The translations under genes and the position numbers were made by a program. A stretch of 11,946 nucleotides of DNA, taken from JARFPW01 sp035464655. Lineage in GTDB: Bacteria; Gemmatimonadota; Gemmatimonadetes; Palauibacterales; Palauibacteraceae. The stretch covers positions 1 through 11,946 of the forward strand of contig DATHRZ010000073.1 in NCBI GenBank assembly GCA_035464655.1. The letters run 5' to 3'. The notes beneath the pieces are model-generated. The model saw only the letters and a program-made list of their open reading frames with translations, did no database searches and was not told the origin of the DNA. Below, in pieces: positions 1 through 6,981 of the stretch (its first letter is position 1; each line of letters starts with the position of its first letter).

Positions 1-44
1 CAGCGGCTTAGAAGGCGAGTAATCCCCGAACTGGGTACGACTGA

Positions 45-617
45 ATGGGCGTTTTCGAGTACGTTTCAGTCCTCACGTCCATCGTGATCGGCCTGGGTCT
101 CGCGCACCTGCTTCGCGGGGTAGCGAGCATTATCCAGCACCCGGGACGCCAGAAGCCGTACTTCGTCCACCTTGTGTGGGTCGTCTTCATGTTCTTCCAG
201 GCGATCTTCTTCTGGTGGTGGGAGTTCGCCTTGGAGTCGCTCCAAGTGTGGACGTTCGAGCTTTACCTCTTCGTCCTCTTTTATGCCTTCATCATCTATC
301 TGATGTGCACCTTGCTCTTTCCGTCGGATTTGGATGATTACTCGGGGTACGAGGACTACTTTGTTTCGCGGCGCGCGTGGTTTTTTGGGTTCCTGGCGGC
401 GTTCTTTCTGATCGATTTCTGGGACACCTGGCTCAAGGGTGCCGAGCATTTCGCTAGCCTCGGGCTAGAGTATCCGCTCTCGTCGACCGCCTACATTACG
501 CTCTGCTTGGTCGGGATATGGACCACGAATCGGCGGTTTCACACCACTTTCGGCGTAGTGGCGCTTCTGTACCAAGTTTCCTGGGCGCTGCGCTACTATA
601 GCACGATTGGATCTTGA
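45..617 (+). CDS. Multi-pass membrane protein of unknown function
   Basis: A 190-residue integral membrane protein, unusually rich in Phe, Trp and Tyr. Hydrophobic segments suggest about five or six membrane spans, at roughly residues 5-25, 40-62, 70-92, 110-126, 148-160 and 168-184. A charged acidic loop (FPSDLDDYSGYEDYF) lies near the middle. No catalytic motif is visible and I cannot assign a function. The opening MGVFEYVSVLTSIVIGLGLA has the look of a recurrent uncharacterised membrane family with a conserved N-terminal helix, but that is memory of style, not a search. The ATG has no clear Shine-Dalgarno sequence in front of it. Base composition looks more AT-rich than in the genes to its right, and an attC-like half site follows the stop codon, so recent acquisition is possible. 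I am confident that it is a gene and not of its role. Confidence 0.8.
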   Translation: MGVFEYVSVLTSIVIGLGLAHLLRGVASIIQHPGRQKPYFVHLVWVVFMFFQAIFFWWWEFALESLQVWTFELYLFVLFYAFIIYLMCTLLFPSDLDDYSGYEDYFVSRRAWFFGFLAAFFLIDFWDTWLKGAEHFASLGLEYPLSSTAYITLCLVGIWTTNRRFHTTFGVVALLYQVSWALRYYSTIGS

Positions 618-628
618 GCGACGCCGCT

Positions 629-657
629 ATCTAACAGGCGTTACCAGCTGACGCCTG
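629..657 (+). repeat. attC-like half site containing a 7-bp inverted repeat
   Basis: Twelve bases after the membrane-protein stop codon comes ATCTAAC (629-635), which fits the RYYYAAC consensus of the R'' core site of an integron attC element. It continues as AGGCGTTACCAGCTGACGCC (636-655), resembling the left arm of many attC sites. CAGGCGT (635-641) and ACGCCTG (651-657) form a perfect 7-bp inverted repeat around a 9-base loop. A matching right arm ending in GTTRRRY is not seen downstream, where the sequence runs straight into a truncated SnoaL-like gene. It could equally be a simple hairpin; no U-tract follows, so it is not a good intrinsic terminator. Recombination function is inference. 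Confidence 0.4.
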
Positions 658-825
658 CGCTCATGGGAGGATCGAGGTACGGCGGAGACAATAGACGGAA
701 AACCCTACAACAACACGTACTGCCACATCTTCCGGATCGAGGAAGGCAAAATCGTCGAAGTAACCGAATTCCTCGACACAGCGCTGGCTCAGAGGGTGCT
801 TGGATCGGTTGCCCTCGATACGTAG
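652..825 (+). pseudogene. C-terminal remnant of a SnoaL/NTF2-like protein
   Basis: A 57-codon open frame that begins right after an in-frame TGA (649-651) and ends at TAG (823-825). It has no ATG, GTG or TTG near its beginning. The peptide includes GKPYNNTYCHIFRIEEGKIV and then EVTEFLDTALAQRVLG, which is the typical last strand pair and C-terminal helix of SnoaL-like, ketosteroid-isomerase-type NTF2-fold proteins; an intact member is about 120-140 residues. The N-terminal half of the domain is missing, so this is a 5'-truncated remnant. The sequence is still free of stops and well conserved, implying recent loss. Its 5' edge coincides with the attC-like half site. Family assignment comes from the motif pattern alone and no expression is expected. 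Confidence 0.7.
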
Positions 826-873
826 GTGCGGATCGGACCCCCGTGCCGTTGTGTGGACTGCGCGAGGATCACA

Positions 874-1344
874 TTGCTCGACAAGATTACATACCGCAGC
901 GCATCCGAGGCCGATATCGCCGAGTTCATTCGCCTAGAGGGGGATGAGGTCTCGGCACATATGGCAGCCTTCGTAAGTCCTCGTGCCGCCGAAGAACGGA
1001 CGTCCCACTGGCAGCATGTCCTTGCTCGGCCCGATACTCGGAACCATACGATCGAAGCCGACGGCACGATCCTCGGGTGGATAGCGAGCTTTCAACGTGG
1101 ATCGGATCGGGAGGTCACGTATTGGATCGACCGCAGCTTTTGGGGTCGTGGCATCGCCTCGGCCGCCCTGGCCCACCTGCTCACCGTCGATCTCGTCCGG
1201 CCGCTGTTCGCCCGCGTCGCCAGCGACAATACGCGGTCTGTCCGCGTCCTCGAGAAGTCAGGGTTCGTTGCCGTCGATATCGAGCGCGCTTACGCCCCCA
1301 CCCGGGGGGAGGAGATCGATGAGCTCATCTTCCGGCTCGACTGA
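874..1344 (+). CDS. GNAT family N-acetyltransferase
   Basis: A 156-residue acetyl-CoA-dependent N-acetyltransferase with a single GNAT domain across its length. It starts with the beta1/alpha1 region ITYRSASEADIAEF. A central strand REVTYWIDRSFW leads into the acetyl-CoA pyrophosphate-binding loop around W90-GRGIA. This is followed by the motif B region DNTRSVRVLEKSGF and a C-terminal acidic segment GEEIDELIFRLD. I chose TTG at 874 because GAGG (864-867) sits six bases before it and the domain begins immediately; an in-frame GTG at 826, directly after the SnoaL remnant's stop, would add 16 non-domain residues. The acyl acceptor cannot be told from sequence. The neighbours suggest no pathway. 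Confidence 0.87.
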   Translation: MLDKITYRSASEADIAEFIRLEGDEVSAHMAAFVSPRAAEERTSHWQHVLARPDTRNHTIEADGTILGWIASFQRGSDREVTYWIDRSFWGRGIASAALAHLLTVDLVRPLFARVASDNTRSVRVLEKSGFVAVDIERAYAPTRGEEIDELIFRLD

Positions 1345-1367
1345 ATCGAAACTCGGTTCTCCGCGCC

Positions 1368-2225
1368 ATGGAGCGCGCGACCCGGCAACGAAGGGTGGCA
1401 AGGTTGGATGACGCTCCGCGCGGCTCTCCGAGGGACGTTTGGGAAAGTGGGAGTGCCTACGAGCGCTTCATGGGCCGGTGGAGTCGGGCGTTGGCGCGCG
1501 ACTTCGTATCCTGGCTAGGGGTCTCTGCGGGCCGCCACTGGCTCGAAGTCGGGTGCGGCACGGGGGCTCTGACCTCGGCGATCCTCGAGATCGGTCACCC
1601 CGCTTCCGTGGTGGCGACGGACGCCTCCCCGCAGTTCGTAGCGCATGCGAGCGCCGCGCTTCAGGATCAACGAGTTCAGTTCCTGCCTGCGAGCGCGGGT
1701 CGACTTCCGGGCAGATCCGGCGGGTACGACGTCCTAGCTTCCTCTCTCGTCCTGAACTTCCTTCCTGATCCGGTCGCGGCCCTCCGGGAGATGAGGTCGC
1801 TCGCGGCCGAGGACGGCCTCGTGGCAGCGTGCGTCTGGGACTACGCCGGGGGAATGCAGTTCCTGCGCTGCTTCTGGGACGCCGCGGTGGAGCTCGACGC
1901 CGCCGCTCGTCAGCACGACGAGGGGTCGCGTTTCCCGATTTGCTCCCCCTCCGCTTTGGAGACCGCATTCCGGGAAGCGGGCTTCTCTCGCGTCCGAATC
2001 GAGGCGCTCCACGTCCCGACACGCTTCGAAGACTTCGACGACTACTGGACCCCATTCCTGGGCGGGCCAGGTCCGGCTCCAGGCTACCTGGCTTCACTCC
2101 CGGACGAAGAGCGGCGAGAGCTCAAGAGCCGTCTGGCAGCAACGATTCCCAGCAATCAGGACGGCTCCATCGACTTGACGGCGACCGCCTGGGCGGCATG
2201 CGCGGAACAGCGCGGCTCCGACTGA
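1368..2225 (+). CDS. Class I SAM-dependent methyltransferase
   Basis: Up to 285 residues, with a Rossmann-fold methyltransferase domain. The SAM-binding motif I is LEVGCGTGALT, followed by the acidic end of strand beta2 (VVATDASPQF), a motif II-like segment YDVLASSLVLNFLPDP and the motif III strand DGLVAACVWDY. The opening region with YERFMGRWSR is shared by many UbiE/COQ5-like small-molecule methyltransferases. ATG 1368 has no clear ribosome-binding site. TTG 1404, eight bases after AAGGG and five after GGGTGG, is an attractive alternative that removes 12 arginine-rich residues. The 3' end overlaps the next gene by 28 bases, so the two are probably cotranscribed. The methyl acceptor is unknown. 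Confidence 0.88.
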   Translation: MERATRQRRVARLDDAPRGSPRDVWESGSAYERFMGRWSRALARDFVSWLGVSAGRHWLEVGCGTGALTSAILEIGHPASVVATDASPQFVAHASAALQDQRVQFLPASAGRLPGRSGGYDVLASSLVLNFLPDPVAALREMRSLAAEDGLVAACVWDYAGGMQFLRCFWDAAVELDAAARQHDEGSRFPICSPSALETAFREAGFSRVRIEALHVPTRFEDFDDYWTPFLGGPGPAPGYLASLPDEERRELKSRLAATIPSNQDGSIDLTATAWAACAEQRGSD

Positions 2226-2995
2226 GCAACGCGGCGTACTCTGCCGCTCATCTTGCACTCTTCGCCTGGGCCCTCATCGCCTGCGAGGCTCCAGTCGAGA
2301 GAGTCTCGCCCGAGGTGGTGCTCACCCTTCCCCACGACACATCCGCCTACACGCAGGGCCTGCTCTTTCACAACAGGCTGCTGTGGGAGAGCACGGGCGG
2401 ATGGGGGACATCGACCATCCGTCAGGTGGACCCACAGACGGGTCGCGTCCTGCGCGTCCGGGCCCTTCCCGATCACCTCTTCGGTGAAGGCCTGGCGTTG
2501 GTCGACTCGACGCTGGTCCAGCTCACCTGGATGGCCGGACTCGCCTTCGTCTACGACCTGGACTCTCTGGAGGTGCTCCGCACGTTTCGTTACAGCGGAG
2601 AGGGTTGGGGGCTCTGCTTCGACGGCGCTTCCCTCTACATGAGCAACGGCAGCGACTCCCTTTATCGGCGTGATCCGCGGACCTTCGCCGTCCTCGAGGC
2701 TCGACCGGTCACGGACGAGGGAGTGCCCGTGCCCCTGCTGAACGAGCTCGAGTGTGTCGGGGAGAGCGTCTGGGCCAACGTCTATCAGGAGGACCGGGTC
2801 GTCGAGATCGACAAGGCCACCGGTCGAGTCGTGCGCGAACTCGATGGATATCCGCTGCGACTCCTGAACGGCGTGGCGAACGACGCGGGAGCCGTTCTGA
2901 ACGGGATCGCCTACGGTCCCGATGCCGACGTATTCTTTCTTACGGGCAAGCTGTGGCCCAAGATGTTCGTCGTACGGATTCCTGGACCATCGTAG
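2198..2995 (+). CDS. Glutaminyl-peptide cyclotransferase, secreted lipoprotein
   Basis: A 265-residue member of the beta-propeller type (plant/bacterial) glutaminyl cyclases, which convert N-terminal glutamine of peptides or proteins to pyroglutamate with release of ammonia. A lipoprotein signal (ALFAWALIAC) places the acylated cysteine at residue 29, so the enzyme should be membrane-anchored outside the cytoplasm. Family hallmarks appear in order: HDTSAYTQGL, LWESTGGWGTSTIRQVD, FGEGLAL, GEGWGLCFDG, LYMSNGSD, LNELE, WANVYQEDRVVEID and the terminal LNGIAYGPD...FFLTGKLWPKMF. Length is normal for the family. The ATG at 2198 lies inside the methyltransferase gene and is chosen because it opens the signal peptide. 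Its physiological substrates are not predictable. Confidence 0.9.
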   Translation: MRGTARLRLSNAAYSAAHLALFAWALIACEAPVERVSPEVVLTLPHDTSAYTQGLLFHNRLLWESTGGWGTSTIRQVDPQTGRVLRVRALPDHLFGEGLALVDSTLVQLTWMAGLAFVYDLDSLEVLRTFRYSGEGWGLCFDGASLYMSNGSDSLYRRDPRTFAVLEARPVTDEGVPVPLLNELECVGESVWANVYQEDRVVEIDKATGRVVRELDGYPLRLLNGVANDAGAVLNGIAYGPDADVFFLTGKLWPKMFVVRIPGPS

Positions 2996-3100
2996 GCCTG
3001 TAGCGCCGATCGTTGCCGACGACCGTGGAGCGGTGCGTGTGCCGGCCCTGGAGAGTCGCCGCAAGCCGAGACCTCGGCGAGTAAGGCCGAACTCGGCCAG

Positions 3101-3457
3101 ATGAATCGCGACTTCGCGGCCGCCCTCAATGCGAAGGATGCGAGAGCGGCCGCGGCCCTCTATACGGAGGATGCGGTCTTGATTCCGCCCGGGGAGAATC
3201 TCGTGCGGGGACGCCAGGCGATCGAGGAATACTGGAGGGCCGCGATCGAGCAGGGCGGCGTTCGCGATGTCTCCGTCGAAACCATGGATGCCCTCAGTTC
3301 AGGCTCACTGGGATACGAGACGGGCAGTTTCGTCCTCACGGTCGACGGGCCCGATGGCGAGCCCGTAGTCGATAGAGGCAGGTATATCGAGCTGCTGAGG
3401 CGCGGCCCCGACGGCCGGTGGCTCTCGACGCATGGAATATGGAATCCATCACCTTGA
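3101..3457 (+). CDS. DUF4440/SgcJ-type NTF2-like protein, possibly 5'-damaged
   Basis: A 118-residue NTF2-fold protein of the DUF4440/SgcJ-EcaC type. It shows the alpha1 helix RDFAAALNAKDARAAAALYT, then EDAVLIPPGENLVRGRQAIEEYW, then the beta-sheet with GRYIELLRRGPDGRWLSTHGIWN. Members are often small exported or cytoplasmic proteins with no assigned reaction. The same frame stays open back to the preceding gene's stop at 2993-2995 but contains no ATG, GTG or TTG. The upstream residues (ACAGPGESPQAETSASKAEL) look like a mature lipoprotein N-terminus leading into the helix. ATG 3101 has no good ribosome-binding site. Either the gene uses this short start, or it once had a signal peptide now lost by frameshift or start-codon decay. 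Confidence 0.72.
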   Translation: MNRDFAAALNAKDARAAAALYTEDAVLIPPGENLVRGRQAIEEYWRAAIEQGGVRDVSVETMDALSSGSLGYETGSFVLTVDGPDGEPVVDRGRYIELLRRGPDGRWLSTHGIWNPSP

Positions 3458-3529
3458 AGACGCACGTTGGGGTAGCAGCAGAAACGCACCGCCGCTAGGC
3501 AATCTCAGCTAGATCAGCCGGAGCCGCGC

Positions 3530-4450
3530 ATGAAGACCCTTCTCGCCGTCTCGACCTTCACCCTGATCGCATGGGTCCCCGCAGACCTGGTGGCCCAGGA
3601 GCGCGAGCCCGTGATCGACATGCACATGCATGCGCATCACATCCCCATCGACCTGCCTGCGGGCGCCCCACCGCCGTGCCTGCCGCGCCCCTGCCAGCCG
3701 ACGGGGGCGGCGACCGCTACGTCCGAGGAGTCCCTGCGGAAGACCCTGGAGGCGATGGACCGCTACAACATCGTACTGGGGTTCCTGAGCAGCGCCGACC
3801 TCGAGGCCGTTCGCGAGTGGACGGCCGCTCAGCCCGGCCGCTTCATCGCGGCGCCATTCATAGAAGCGCCGGGAGATCTTCCGCCCGAGATGCTACGAGC
3901 GGAATTCGAGGCGGGCAGACTCGGCGGGATGGGAGAGATCGGGTCTCAGCTTCTCGGTGTGCCGCCCAATGATCCCTCGCTGGAGCCCTACTTCGCGCTC
4001 GCCGCGGAGTTCGACGTCCCGGTGCTCATACATACGGCGGGCATCGGTCCTCCGGTCCCCGGGTTCCGTACGGGAGCCGGTAATCCGCTCCTCCTGGAAG
4101 ACGTGCTGGCGCGCCATCGCGATCTGCGCGTGTTCGTCGAGAACAGCGGCTACCCGTTTCTGGACGACATGATCGCGATGATGTACCAGTACCCCCAGCT
4201 TTACGGGGACCTGTCGACGATCACGTGGGTCATACCGCGCTCCGCGTTCCACAGGTACGTCGAGGAGCTCGTTCGGGCGGGACTGGGCGAGCGCCTGATG
4301 TTCGGCTCGGATCAGATGCGCTGGCCGGAGAAGATCGGCGACGCGATCGAGGCGATCGAGGAGGCGGACTATCTGACCGAAGAGCAGAAGCGAGACATCC
4401 TGTACAACAACGCTGTGCGGTTCCTTCGCCTCGACCCGGAATCGCGGTAG
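3530..4450 (+). CDS. Exported amidohydrolase (Amidohydro_2-like)
   Basis: A 306-residue TIM-barrel amidohydrolase of the Amidohydro_2 type. An N-terminal signal peptide (about residues 1-22, ending LVAQ) predicts export. Metal-ligand candidates follow the superfamily pattern: H32 and H34 in VIDMHMHAH, H168 in VLIHTAG, and D261 in MFGSDQMRWP; a further barrel strand contains VENSGYPF. The C-terminal helix LTEEQKRDILYNNAVRFLRL is typical for the family. A Pro/Cys-rich loop (GAPPPCLPRPCQP) follows strand 1 and could hold a disulfide in the exported protein. An in-frame ATG with a weak CGGAG sequence upstream marks the start. Hydrolase or decarboxylase activity on a small organic substrate is inferred; the substrate is unknown. 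Confidence 0.86.
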   Translation: MKTLLAVSTFTLIAWVPADLVAQEREPVIDMHMHAHHIPIDLPAGAPPPCLPRPCQPTGAATATSEESLRKTLEAMDRYNIVLGFLSSADLEAVREWTAAQPGRFIAAPFIEAPGDLPPEMLRAEFEAGRLGGMGEIGSQLLGVPPNDPSLEPYFALAAEFDVPVLIHTAGIGPPVPGFRTGAGNPLLLEDVLARHRDLRVFVENSGYPFLDDMIAMMYQYPQLYGDLSTITWVIPRSAFHRYVEELVRAGLGERLMFGSDQMRWPEKIGDAIEAIEEADYLTEEQKRDILYNNAVRFLRLDPESR

Positions 4451-4498
4451 AGCCGGCAGCCGGGTCGAACCAGCTCGTCGCCCGACAAGGCGGTGCGA

Positions 4499-5278
4499 AT
4501 GGCCTACCAATTCGACCACGAATGGGAGCAGGAGCGCGCCCGGTTGGCGGCGCTCGAAGGGGCCTTCGACCCGGTCAGCCAACGCTGCATCGGCGCGCTC
4601 GATCCGAGGCCGGGATGGCGCTGCCTGGAGGTGGGAGGCGGAGGGGGCTCCATGGCGGAGTGGTTGTGCTCGGTGGTCGGCGCGGACGGGGTCGTCGTTG
4701 CCACGGACCTCGAGACGAAGTTCCTGTCCGCGATCGACGCGCCGAATCTCGAAGTCCGTCAGCACGACGTCGTCCAGGATCCGCTCGAGGTCGAGGCGTT
4801 CGACCTCGTCCACACGCGCGCCGTCCTCGATCATCTGCCCGAGCGGGATGTCGTGCTTCAGAAGCTCGTGGCGGCGCTCCGGCCGGGAGGATGGCTCGTC
4901 GTGCTGGGCGGGGATTTCTCGACCGTTCGTGCGACGGGGCTTCCTGCCGAAGAAGCCGAGTTCTTCGACTCGGGCTTCGCAACGGTGCTCGATGCGGCTC
5001 GCGCGGTGGGCTTCGACCCGCTCTACGGCCGACGCCTCGGCACGTCCTTCCGCGCGGCTGGTCTGAACGATGTCAACGCGGAAGGGACCATATTCGAATG
5101 GGATGCACGCCATCCCCTCGCGCAGCTCTACGGCATGACGTTCCAGCGTCTCGAGCCGCTGGTCCTCCAGGCCGGGAAGCTGACCAAGGCCGACCTGGAC
5201 CGGCTCGTCGCCATGATGTCGGCCGAAGGATTTCGCGGGCTCAGCAACGTGCTGTTCGCGGCTCGGGGCAGGAGGTAA
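4499..5278 (+). CDS. Class I SAM-dependent methyltransferase (second)
   Basis: A 259-residue Rossmann-fold methyltransferase. Motif I reads LEVGGGGGSMAEWL, strand beta2 ends in VVATDLETKF, then RQHDVVQDPLE, the motif II-like FDLVHTRAVLDHLPERD and motif III LRPGGWLVVLGGDF. The C-terminal cap includes ALYGMTFQRL-like helices. It is not closely similar to the methyltransferase at 1368, so the two are not a recent duplication. I chose ATG 4499, which lies eight bases after AAGG (4487-4490); an in-frame GTG at 4493 is too near that site. The gene follows the amidohydrolase by under 50 bases and is followed closely by the next gene, so cotranscription is likely. The acceptor substrate is unknown. 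Confidence 0.88.
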   Translation: MAYQFDHEWEQERARLAALEGAFDPVSQRCIGALDPRPGWRCLEVGGGGGSMAEWLCSVVGADGVVVATDLETKFLSAIDAPNLEVRQHDVVQDPLEVEAFDLVHTRAVLDHLPERDVVLQKLVAALRPGGWLVVLGGDFSTVRATGLPAEEAEFFDSGFATVLDAARAVGFDPLYGRRLGTSFRAAGLNDVNAEGTIFEWDARHPLAQLYGMTFQRLEPLVLQAGKLTKADLDRLVAMMSAEGFRGLSNVLFAARGRR

Positions 5279-5294
5279 TGGCGCGGAGGAGACC

Positions 5295-5789
5295 TTGAAC
5301 TGGCAAGCGATAGGGGCGATCGGGGAGATCACCGGAGCGCTCGCGGTCGTCGTCACGCTGTTCTACCTGGCGCAGCAGGTGCGAAACAGTACGCGCATGG
5401 CGCGGGCGGAGATGACCAAGGACCTCTTCCTGGCATCCCGCACCGCGATCATGGACATCGCGGCCAACGACCGCCTCGCCGACATTTGGGCCGACATTCG
5501 GCCGTTCGAGAACGACGCCGCCGCGCGCCGCCACACCTTCTACCAGTCGTTCTTCCGGCTCTACGAGCTGCAGTACAATCTGGCGAAGCAGGGGCTCCTG
5601 GACGCGAGTCTCGCGGCCTCCTTCGTCCTCGTCATCCGGATGTTCGCCAAGACGCGACACTTCGATGCGTACTGGGCGGGCGCGCGTGACGAGTTCCATG
5701 ACGAGTTCGCGAGTTACGTGGATGAGCAGGTCCGCATCGCCAAGGCGGACCTGGCCGGAGATGCGGCCGCCGAGGCGGAGGACACCTGA
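5295..5789 (+). CDS. Small membrane-anchored protein of unknown function
   Basis: A 164-residue protein with one N-terminal membrane span (about residues 5-27, GEITGALAVVVTLFYLAQQV) and a helical, charged soluble domain. The opening MNWQAIGAIGEITGALAVVV is a pattern I associate with a widespread unannotated family, but no function is known to me. There are no cysteine, histidine or nucleotide-binding motifs that suggest an enzyme. It starts at TTG 5295, four bases after a strong GGAGGA (5285-5290). It follows the methyltransferase stop by 16 bases and precedes the next gene by 20, so it is probably in the same transcript. Confidence 0.8.
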   Translation: MNWQAIGAIGEITGALAVVVTLFYLAQQVRNSTRMARAEMTKDLFLASRTAIMDIAANDRLADIWADIRPFENDAAARRHTFYQSFFRLYELQYNLAKQGLLDASLAASFVLVIRMFAKTRHFDAYWAGARDEFHDEFASYVDEQVRIAKADLAGDAAAEAEDT

Positions 5790-5809
5790 ACCGGGATACG
5801 ACCGAGGCA

Positions 5810-6229
5810 GTGTCGACCAGAGCGCTGTTCCAGGGAGTGAACGGGCTGGTCGCCGTAGCGACGGTGGCGCTCGGGGGCTTGCAGCTCGCCATGGGGACCG
5901 GCAGCCCCGTCTACGGATCGGCGAGGCTGCCGCCCATTCCCGTGCTTGACAGCAACCTCCGCTTCTTCGGCGGGATGGCCGTTGCCCTTGGTTTGTTGAT
6001 GCTCTGGGCACTTCCGGGCATTCAGCGACGCTCCGATGTGGTCCTCGCATTCTGGGGCTGCGCGCTCCTCGGGGGCGTCGGCCGCCTGGTCTCGGCCGTC
6101 GTCGTGGGGGTCCCGTCCTGGCCGATGGTGGTCTTCGCGGCCGTAGAGGTCATCGGGGCGCCGCTCATGATCGTGTGGTTTCGACGCCTGGCTGCCCCGG
6201 CCCCACCCTCCGAGCCGAGGCCGGCGTGA
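5810..6229 (+). CDS. DUF4345-like small membrane protein
   Basis: A 139-residue protein with four predicted membrane helices, at roughly residues 5-27, 51-69, 78-98 and 105-124. The pattern, with a first helix ending in a short extracellular loop (SPVYGS...PVLDSNLRFFGGMAVALG) and a central conserved NLRFFGG-like element, matches DUF4345 proteins, whose role is not established. The start GTG 5810 has GAGG only two bases upstream, so the start is less certain than usual, although the first helix begins at once. The stop overlaps the GTG of the next gene by four bases (GTGA, 6226-6229), implying translational coupling to the hydrolase that follows. Confidence 0.78.
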   Translation: MSTRALFQGVNGLVAVATVALGGLQLAMGTGSPVYGSARLPPIPVLDSNLRFFGGMAVALGLLMLWALPGIQRRSDVVLAFWGCALLGGVGRLVSAVVVGVPSWPMVVFAAVEVIGAPLMIVWFRRLAAPAPPSEPRPA

Positions 6230-6981
6230 CCGAGATCCACCCGATTCCATTGGGCTTCGACACGTGCTACGTGTTGCGATCCGAGGGTGTGGTCGTCGTG
6301 GATGCCGGCCAGCCTCGGAAGGGGAGGGCCTTCCTTCGTGGGCTGTCGCGCCTGGCGATCGAGCCGGAAGAGGTGGGACTCATTCTCCTCACGCACGCGC
6401 ACTGGGACCACATGGGCTCCGCCGCGGAGATCAAGGAGATCACCGGGGCCGACCTGGCGGTGCACGAGAGGGAGGTCGAATGGGTCGAGACCGGGAATCC
6501 GCCGCTGCCGCCGGGTGTGACCCCGTGGGGCCGGACCTTCATGGCGGTCCACCGGCTCGTTATGCCGCTGATCGAGGTCCCGCCGGCGCGCGTCGACCGG
6601 ATCCTCCCGGATGAGACCTTCCGACTGGACGACTTCGGCGTCCCCGGCCGGGTCATTCCCACCCCGGGCCACTCGCCGGGTTCGGTGTCGGTCCTCCTGG
6701 ACACCGGAGAAGCCCTGGTCGGCGACCTCGCAATGAACCGGGCTCCGCTGACTCTTTCACCGAAGCTGCCCATTTTCGCCGAGGACCCGCAGCAGGTCAT
6801 CCGGAGCTGGCATCGACTCCTGGAGCTCGGCCCCCATACGGTGTTCCCCGCCCATGGGAAGCCGTTCGGGGTCGAGGTCATCCGGCGACAGGTGGCGGCC
6901 GCCGACGTCGATCCGGTCCCCCCGGCCGGCGGCTCGGAACCAGGGTCCGAGTCGTCGGGGGAAAGCGAGAGACTCCAGTGA
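6226..6981 (+). CDS. Metallo-beta-lactamase-fold hydrolase
   Basis: A 251-residue MBL-fold metal-dependent hydrolase. It carries the full zinc signature THAHWDH (H57, H59, D61, H62), then H149 in TPGHSPGS, D167 in VGDLAM and H210 in FPAHGKPF, so a dinuclear site is intact. The opening VVVVDAGQPRKG strand-loop is typical of glyoxalase II, lactonase and related hydrolases. I chose GTG 6226 because GAGG (6217-6220) lies five bases upstream and it makes a GTGA overlap with the preceding stop; an in-frame ATG at 6175 would add 17 residues inside the previous gene. Substrate could be a thioester, lactone or similar ester and cannot be decided here. The C-terminal 25 residues are Pro/Gly/Ser-rich and probably disordered. 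Confidence 0.9.
   Translation: MTEIHPIPLGFDTCYVLRSEGVVVVDAGQPRKGRAFLRGLSRLAIEPEEVGLILLTHAHWDHMGSAAEIKEITGADLAVHEREVEWVETGNPPLPPGVTPWGRTFMAVHRLVMPLIEVPPARVDRILPDETFRLDDFGVPGRVIPTPGHSPGSVSVLLDTGEALVGDLAMNRAPLTLSPKLPIFAEDPQQVIRSWHRLLELGPHTVFPAHGKPFGVEVIRRQVAAADVDPVPPAGGSEPGSESSGESERLQ

Noticed and set aside
663..947. A 94-codon plus-strand frame starting at an ATG
   Set aside because: It is in a different frame from the conserved SnoaL-like peptide and has no recognisable features; it runs into the GNAT gene in the wrong frame.
1829..2197. N-terminal extension of the glutaminyl cyclase
   Set aside because: It overlaps the methyltransferase in another frame and is Arg-rich. The signal peptide begins at ATG 2198.
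2156..3064. Minus-strand frame of 302 codons
   Set aside because: Antisense to the glutaminyl cyclase, with no domain-like segments.
1368..5278. The two SAM methyltransferases as a tandem duplication
   Set aside because: They share only the generic Rossmann motifs; the N-terminal and C-terminal regions differ.
3893..5356. Long minus-strand open frame of 487 codons
   Set aside because: It lies antisense to the amidohydrolase and second methyltransferase, both with clear motifs. Its translation is Arg/Glu/His-rich with no domain, as expected of a shadow frame in GC-rich DNA.
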